Shown here one piece after another: positions 60,214 to 64,000 of a stretch of 64,000 nucleotides of DNA. This DNA is from Hahellaceae bacterium (GTDB taxonomy: Bacteria; Pseudomonadota; Gammaproteobacteria; Pseudomonadales; Oleiphilaceae). Both the position numbers and the translations under genes were made by a program. Numbering within the stretch: the stretch's first letter is position 1; each line of letters begins with the position of its first letter. The stretch is from NCBI GenBank assembly GCA_016716085.1, contig JADJWY010000023.1:620001-684000 (forward strand), given 5' to 3'. The notes beneath the pieces were generated by a model, which was not told where the DNA came from, ran no database searches, and saw only the letters and a program-made list of their open reading frames with translations.

Positions 60214-61521
60214 TCAGGCTTTTTCGAGCGGCTTAACCGAATCTTCGTAAGAGACGACCTGATCTTCAACCTGAGCGGTCTTGAGCACGAGGTCAACAAC
60301 CAAATCTTCCAGCACAGCCGTTTCGATTTGCGCTTTTTGCTCTGGGTTGCTCATGAACCACTCAACAAACTGCTCCGGATCCTGATAACTGGTCGCCAGC
60401 TCTTCAATTTTGCTGCGCACCTGAGACTCCGTCACTTTGATGCCGTTATCTTTAACGATCTGGGCAAAAATTAAACCCGTCTGCACGCGCTTTGTGGCTT
60501 GCTCTTTAAACAGCTCCGCGGGCAGAGAGGATGGATCCATTTTGGCACCGCCTCCGAAGCGTTGCACTGCTTCCTGACGCATACGATCGATTTCGCCATT
60601 GACCAGCGCGGTAGGCACCTCAACTGATACCGCAGCAACCAATTGATCGACAATTTGCTGCTTCACTTTGCCTGTTACGGCATTGTCGGCTTCGCGAGCC
60701 ATATTCTTGCGCAGCTCACCCCGGAAATTTTCAGCATCGGCATTGTCCACTCCATACATGGCAAAGAACTCTGCGTTAACTTCAGGCAATTCAGGCTTAC
60801 TGACACTCTTCACTGCAACGTCAAACTGAGCCGCTTTTCCTTTCAGCGCCTCTGCATGATAGTCTGCGGGAAAGGTCAGATCCAGGGTCTTGGTGTCGCC
60901 CGCCTTGAGACCGACCAATCCACTTTCAAAACCTGGGATCATCCGATTAGCACCAATCTGGATCGTCGCATTGTCTGAGCTGCCACCCTCAAAGGCCTCG
61001 CCATCAACGCTACCTTTATAGGAAACCACCAGACGATCACCCTCCACGGCGGCATCCTGTGACTCAACCCATTTGGAGGCCTGCTTGCGCAGATTCTCTA
61101 TCATGGTATCGATGTCGCTTTCCTGAACCTCAGTCTGCTGACGCACAACCTTCAAGCCATCCAGACCTTTAACTTCAAATTCAGGGTAAACTTCAAATAC
61201 GGCTACAAACTGGATGTCCTGACTTTCTTCGGTTGATTTAGGCTCGAAGCGCGGATACCCGGCAGGCTGCAGTTTCTCTTTACGAATCCCTTCCAGGTAG
61301 GCGTCCCGCATCATTTCGCCGACCACTTCCTGGCGAACACCCGCACCATAGCGCTTCTTAACGACATTCATCGGCACCTTACCCGGGCGGAAGCCATTGA
61401 TTCGGACGGAGCGCGCGGTTTGCTGGAGGCGCTTTTCAACAGCCGCATCAACTTGGTCGGAAGGGATGCCCACCGTCATTCGGCGTTCGATGGCCGTTGT
61501 GCTTTCTACAGAAACTTGCAT
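60214..61521 (-). CDS. tig: Trigger factor
   Basis: Trigger factor is the ribosome-bound chaperone and proline isomerase. The 435-residue protein has the ribosome-docking GFRPGKVPMNVVKKRYG near residue 45 (the GFRxGxxP signature), an FKBP-type domain around 155-245 (GDRLVVSYKGSVDGEAFEGG), and a helical C-terminal arm. It heads the tig-clpP-clpX-lon order. Confidence 0.97.
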   Translation of the reverse strand: MQVSVESTTAIERRMTVGIPSDQVDAAVEKRLQQTARSVRINGFRPGKVPMNVVKKRYGAGVRQEVVGEMMRDAYLEGIRKEKLQPAGYPRFEPKSTEESQDIQFVAVFEVYPEFEVKGLDGLKVVRQQTEVQESDIDTMIENLRKQASKWVESQDAAVEGDRLVVSYKGSVDGEAFEGGSSDNATIQIGANRMIPGFESGLVGLKAGDTKTLDLTFPADYHAEALKGKAAQFDVAVKSVSKPELPEVNAEFFAMYGVDNADAENFRGELRKNMAREADNAVTGKVKQQIVDQLVAAVSVEVPTALVNGEIDRMRQEAVQRFGGGAKMDPSSLPAELFKEQATKRVQTGLIFAQIVKDNGIKVTESQVRSKIEELATSYQDPEQFVEWFMSNPEQKAQIETAVLEDLVVDLVLKTAQVEDQVVSYEDSVKPLEKA

Positions 61522-61570
61522 GTAATCCTCTACTAATTTTTAAAAACCGGGTACAAAAAGCGGGATGCAA

Positions 61571-61599
61571 ATTCTAAGGATGAAAAGACGGCTTGGCAA
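61571..61599 (-). promoter_or_regulatory. Sigma-70 promoter of tig
   Basis: On the minus strand TTGCCA (61594-61599) and TAGAAT (61571-61576) are 17 bases apart. The inferred start near 61564 gives a leader of about 43 bases with AGAGGA before the ATG. Confidence 0.6.
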
Positions 61600-61723
61600 C
61601 TTTTATCCGATAACACCATCACAGCCAGAGCGATAATTGCCACCACAATTGACATGGTAAGAACTGATAGCGATTACTATCACAAGGGAGGCTTACGATT
61701 GGGAATAAGGAATCAAGAAGGGG

Positions 61724-61808
61724 TGGTGCGAAAGGAGAGACTCGAACTCTCACGCCTTGCGGCGCTGGAACCTAAATCCAGTGCGTCTACCAATTCCGCC
61801 ACTTTCGC
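61724..61808 (-). tRNA. tRNA-Leu (UAG)
   Basis: Read on the minus strand the 85-base gene starts GCGAAAGTGGCGGAATTGGT and ends with an encoded CCA. The anticodon loop TTTAGGT gives UAG, and the long variable arm (GCCGCAAGGC region) is typical of class II tRNA. Last gene of the Arg-His-Leu cluster. Confidence 0.95.
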
Positions 61809-61844
61809 ATAGACACTCAATCCTGACATGCAGAAAAGAGTAAA

Positions 61845-61921
61845 TGGGGTGAGCGAAGGGGATCGAACCCTCGACCGCAGGAATCACAATCCTGAGCTCT
61901 ACCAACTGAGCTACGCCCACC
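61845..61921 (-). tRNA. tRNA-His (GUG)
   Basis: The minus-strand gene contains GTGGGCGTAGCTCAGTTGG and anticodon loop with GTG. A G at 61921 supplies the extra G-1 that pairs with C73, the HisRS identity feature. CCA is encoded (61845-61847). Confidence 0.95.
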
Positions 61922-61949
61922 ACAACATCTTTGATTTACCGAGCCAGTT

Positions 61950-62026
61950 TGGCGCGCTCGGTAGGACTCGAACCTACGACCCTCGGCTTAGAAGGCCGAT
62001 GCTCTATCCAGCTGAGCTACGAGCGC
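61950..62026 (-). tRNA. tRNA-Arg (UCU)
   Basis: The 77-base minus-strand gene starts GCGCTCGTAGCTCAGCTGGA and has anticodon loop CTTCTAA, giving UCU for AGA and AGG codons. CCA is encoded. It is the first gene of the cluster; order Arg-His-Leu recalls E. coli argX-hisR-leuT-proM, with no Pro gene here. Confidence 0.95.
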
Positions 62027-62077
62027 ACTATCGCCCTTTCGGCCACTGAAAAGCTGTCAGCACCAAAGATGGCGCGA

Positions 62078-62106
62078 ATGATACTCACAGCCTCCACCCG
62101 AGTCAA
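62078..62106 (-). promoter_or_regulatory. Promoter of the tRNA cluster
   Basis: On the minus strand TTGACT (62101-62106) and TATCAT (62078-62083) are 17 bases apart, followed by a GC-rich discriminator (TCGCGCC), as in stringently controlled stable-RNA promoters. The start would be near 62071, about 45 bases before tRNA-Arg. Confidence 0.65.
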
Positions 62107-62248
62107 CACACTGGAACAATATCACAAAAAAATCAGGCCAGAACATTTTTTACTGCACTAAATTTCTCCTTAAGGTCCAGCTTGGGTAAACTAGGTTCCC
62201 AATTTTGTTCACTGATTCAGCATTCGCTGCAGAAGGTTTTTATTCACT

Positions 62249-63106
62249 ATGAGTCAAGCACACCTTATCGATGGTAAAGGTATCGCCTCCCGCATCCGCC
62301 AAACCGTCAAGGCTGAAGTCGCCCGACGCAAGGACGCGGGTTTGCGGCCACCGGGCCTGGCAGTCATTCTTGTCGGAACCGACCCCGCCTCGGAAGTTTA
62401 CGTGCGAAACAAGTCAAACGCGTGTAACGATGCCGGATTTCTCTCCGAGAAATTTACATTACCCGCCACGACGACTCAGGGCGAAATCGAAGCACTGATT
62501 GACAACCTGAATCAACGGGCCGACATTGATGGTATCCTGCTCCAACTCCCGCTTCCGGCCGGACTGAGCGCAGAGCCACTGCTGGAGCGAATTCGCCCGG
62601 ACAAAGATGTCGATGGATTCCACCCGTATAATGTTGGTCGACTGGCGCAACGCACACCTTTGCTGCGACCCTGCACACCCAAAGGAATCATGACACTGCT
62701 GAAAGAAATTGGCTGCGACCCGAAGGGTAAAGAGGCTGTCATCGTGGGCGCCTCAAACATTGTAGGGCGCCCTATGGCATTGGAATTGCTGCTGGCAGGA
62801 GCGACCGTCACGGTGACCCATCGCTTCACAACAAACCTTCCCCAGAAAATCAGTCAGGGCGACATCGTTGTCGTAGCGGCCGGCAAGCCCGGCCTGGTCA
62901 AAGGAGAATGGATCAAACCGGGCGCATGTGTGATTGATGTGGGCATTAATCGCCTTGCCGACGGGAGCCTGGTGGGTGATGTTGAGTTTGCCGTCGCCAG
63001 CCAACGCGCGAGCTGGATCACGCCCGTGCCAGGGGGTGTGGGCCCCATGACCGTCGCCACCCTTCTGGAAAACACGCTGTTTGCCGCCAGAGAATTACAT
63101 AAATAG
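62249..63106 (+). CDS. folD: Methylenetetrahydrofolate dehydrogenase / cyclohydrolase FolD
   Basis: This bifunctional enzyme makes 10-formyltetrahydrofolate from 5,10-methylene-THF (EC 1.5.1.5 and 3.5.4.9). The catalytic-Lys region is EVYVRNKSNACNDAGF, the Q-L-P-L-P motif lies in GILLQLPLPAGL, then PDKDVDGFHPYNVGRL, the NADP loop GASNIVGRPMALELL, and PVPGGVGPMTVATLLENT. It is 285 residues. It supplies formyl groups used for purine synthesis (PurB is at 15043). Convergent with cysS. Confidence 0.97.
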   Translation: MSQAHLIDGKGIASRIRQTVKAEVARRKDAGLRPPGLAVILVGTDPASEVYVRNKSNACNDAGFLSEKFTLPATTTQGEIEALIDNLNQRADIDGILLQLPLPAGLSAEPLLERIRPDKDVDGFHPYNVGRLAQRTPLLRPCTPKGIMTLLKEIGCDPKGKEAVIVGASNIVGRPMALELLLAGATVTVTHRFTTNLPQKISQGDIVVVAAGKPGLVKGEWIKPGACVIDVGINRLADGSLVGDVEFAVASQRASWITPVPGGVGPMTVATLLENTLFAARELHK

Positions 63107-63134
63107 CCCTTCGCAAACCAAGAAAGGCGGCAGG

Positions 63135-64000
63135 TTAGTTATCCTGCCGCGTCCAGGTTGTCCCTTCGCGGGAGTCGTTCAAGACAATCCCTTTAGACAA
63201 CAATTCATCTCTGATTCGATCAGACTCTGCCCAGTTCTTAGCCGCTCGCGCAGCTTTGCGGGCCTGAATATAGCCTTCGATGACCTCTGGCGTTAAACCA
63301 TCGGAAGAATCACTCAATCCAACACCCTGCAGAAGCCTCTCCGGCGAAAACTGCAGCAATCCCAGTGGGCGCGCCAGTTCGACCAGCTCCCGCGCCATCG
63401 CTATGGCAGCCTGGCGTTCCGTTTTTTTCACCGTATTGATCGCTTTGGCCAACTCAAATAAAACGGCCAGCGCTGCCGGCGTATTGAAATCATCGTCCAT
63501 TGCGGCAGCAAACCGGAGTCTGTAACCGGCGTCAACCGGGGCAAGGTCGGACGGCGCCAATTGGGCACAATCAGCCAGACTGGATGCCTCGGACACACCC
63601 ATGTCCTCATATAAGTCGCGGAAGGCATTGTAGAGCCTTGTCAGTGAAGCAGTCGCTTCCTTTAACGAGTCTTCAGAGTAATCGATCGGGCTACGGTAGT
63701 GACTGGCCACAATGAAATAACGCACCACCTCGGCAGGATGCTTTTTGAGCACTTCGCGAATAGTAAAGAAATTGCCAAGCGATTTGGACATTTTCACACT
63801 GTCCACTCGCACCGGACCGGCGTGCATCCACTGGCGAACAAATTCGCAACCATGCGCCGCTTCAGACTGCGCTATTTCATTCTCGTGATGCGGAAACAAT
63901 AGATCCGGGCCGCCGCCGTGAATATCGAAGGTTTTTCCAAGGCAATCGGCCGACATTGCCGAACACTCAATGTGCCAGCCCGGCCTTCCAGCACCCCAGG
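63135..64000 (-). CDS. cysS: Cysteinyl-tRNA synthetase (partial, C-terminal part)
   Basis: The frame runs from its stop at 63135 to the window edge, about 288 residues; the N-terminal third lies outside. PGWHIECSAMS with zinc-site Cys, DIHGGGPDLLFPHHENEIAQ with zinc ligands, and the ATP-binding K-M-S-K-S in VDSVKMSKSLGNFFTI are the class I CysRS features. The C-terminal helical bundle and anticodon-binding tail are complete, ending GTTWTRQDN. folD-cysS adjacency is common in gammaproteobacteria. Confidence 0.96.
   Translation of the reverse strand, partial: WGAGRPGWHIECSAMSADCLGKTFDIHGGGPDLLFPHHENEIAQSEAAHGCEFVRQWMHAGPVRVDSVKMSKSLGNFFTIREVLKKHPAEVVRYFIVASHYRSPIDYSEDSLKEATASLTRLYNAFRDLYEDMGVSEASSLADCAQLAPSDLAPVDAGYRLRFAAAMDDDFNTPAALAVLFELAKAINTVKKTERQAAIAMARELVELARPLGLLQFSPERLLQGVGLSDSSDGLTPEVIEGYIQARKAARAAKNWAESDRIRDELLSKGIVLNDSREGTTWTRQDN

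Noticed and set aside
61828..62049. 73-residue plus-strand open frame over the tRNAs
   Set aside because: It is the antisense of tRNA-His and tRNA-Arg; peptides of this type are a well-known annotation artefact.
1..64000. CRISPR arrays, insertion sequences, prophage, attachment sites and rRNA genes
   Set aside because: No regular direct repeats, transposase, integrase or rRNA sequence was seen; the gene order is that of a stable chromosome core.

Overview
The window is a chromosomal segment of a gammaproteobacterium, moderately GC-rich and almost fully coding. Gene content and order recall Pseudomonas and related marine genera: trxB-aat-bpt-infA / clpA-clpS / cspD / icd; mnmA-hflD-purB; a SagS-like kinase with gpx-msrB-alaA-htpX; ccoNOQP-ccoGHIS-hemN; ppiD-hupB-lon-clpX-clpP-tig; tRNA Arg-His-Leu; folD / cysS. 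I cannot name the genus. No insertion sequence, prophage, CRISPR array or rRNA gene is visible. No gap between genes exceeds 300 bases; the largest (36349-36636) carries an Anr/FNR-type promoter.

Layout. 1-769: cut-off lolC. 850-4705: PilZ protein, small BamE-like secreted protein coupled to agmatine deiminase and N-carbamoylputrescine amidase (agmatine to putrescine), and a solitary MoxR ATPase. 4759-10686: thioredoxin reductase, two N-end-rule transferases, IF-1, ClpA/ClpS and CspD, so the transferases that make N-degrons lie beside the adaptor and unfoldase that read them. 10798-19498: icd, rluE, nudJ, mnmA, hflD, purB, roxA, a DMT exporter and a GNAT fusion. 19536-23318 (minus): amidoligase, glutamine-amidotransferase-like hydrolase, YqaA membrane protein and phosphoglucomutase. 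23491-31159: membrane-anchored unknown plus SagS-like hybrid kinase, peroxide and methionine-sulfoxide repair, alaA, htpX, and a YcgR-like PilZ protein. 31429-36348: a 60-residue protein behind a Pho box, pdxB, rhlB, dsbD and tusA. 36637-46638: complete cbb3 oxidase structural and assembly genes and hemN. 46698-48286: ttcA and a DnaJ-related protein. 48298-52923 (minus): four genes for an envelope or surface system (C39 peptidase, FapF-like barrel, FadL-like barrel, FilE/MalM-like protein). 53087-61521 (minus): protein quality-control block. 61724-64000: tRNAs, folD, partial cysS.

The most under-described parts are the four-gene C39/FapF/FadL/FilE-like locus, the amidoligase-GATase pair, and the small protein with a near-consensus PhoB site. 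The ccoN and hemN promoters both have FNR/Anr boxes centred about 40 bases upstream of the inferred start, tying cbb3 oxidase and oxygen-independent haem synthesis to low oxygen.
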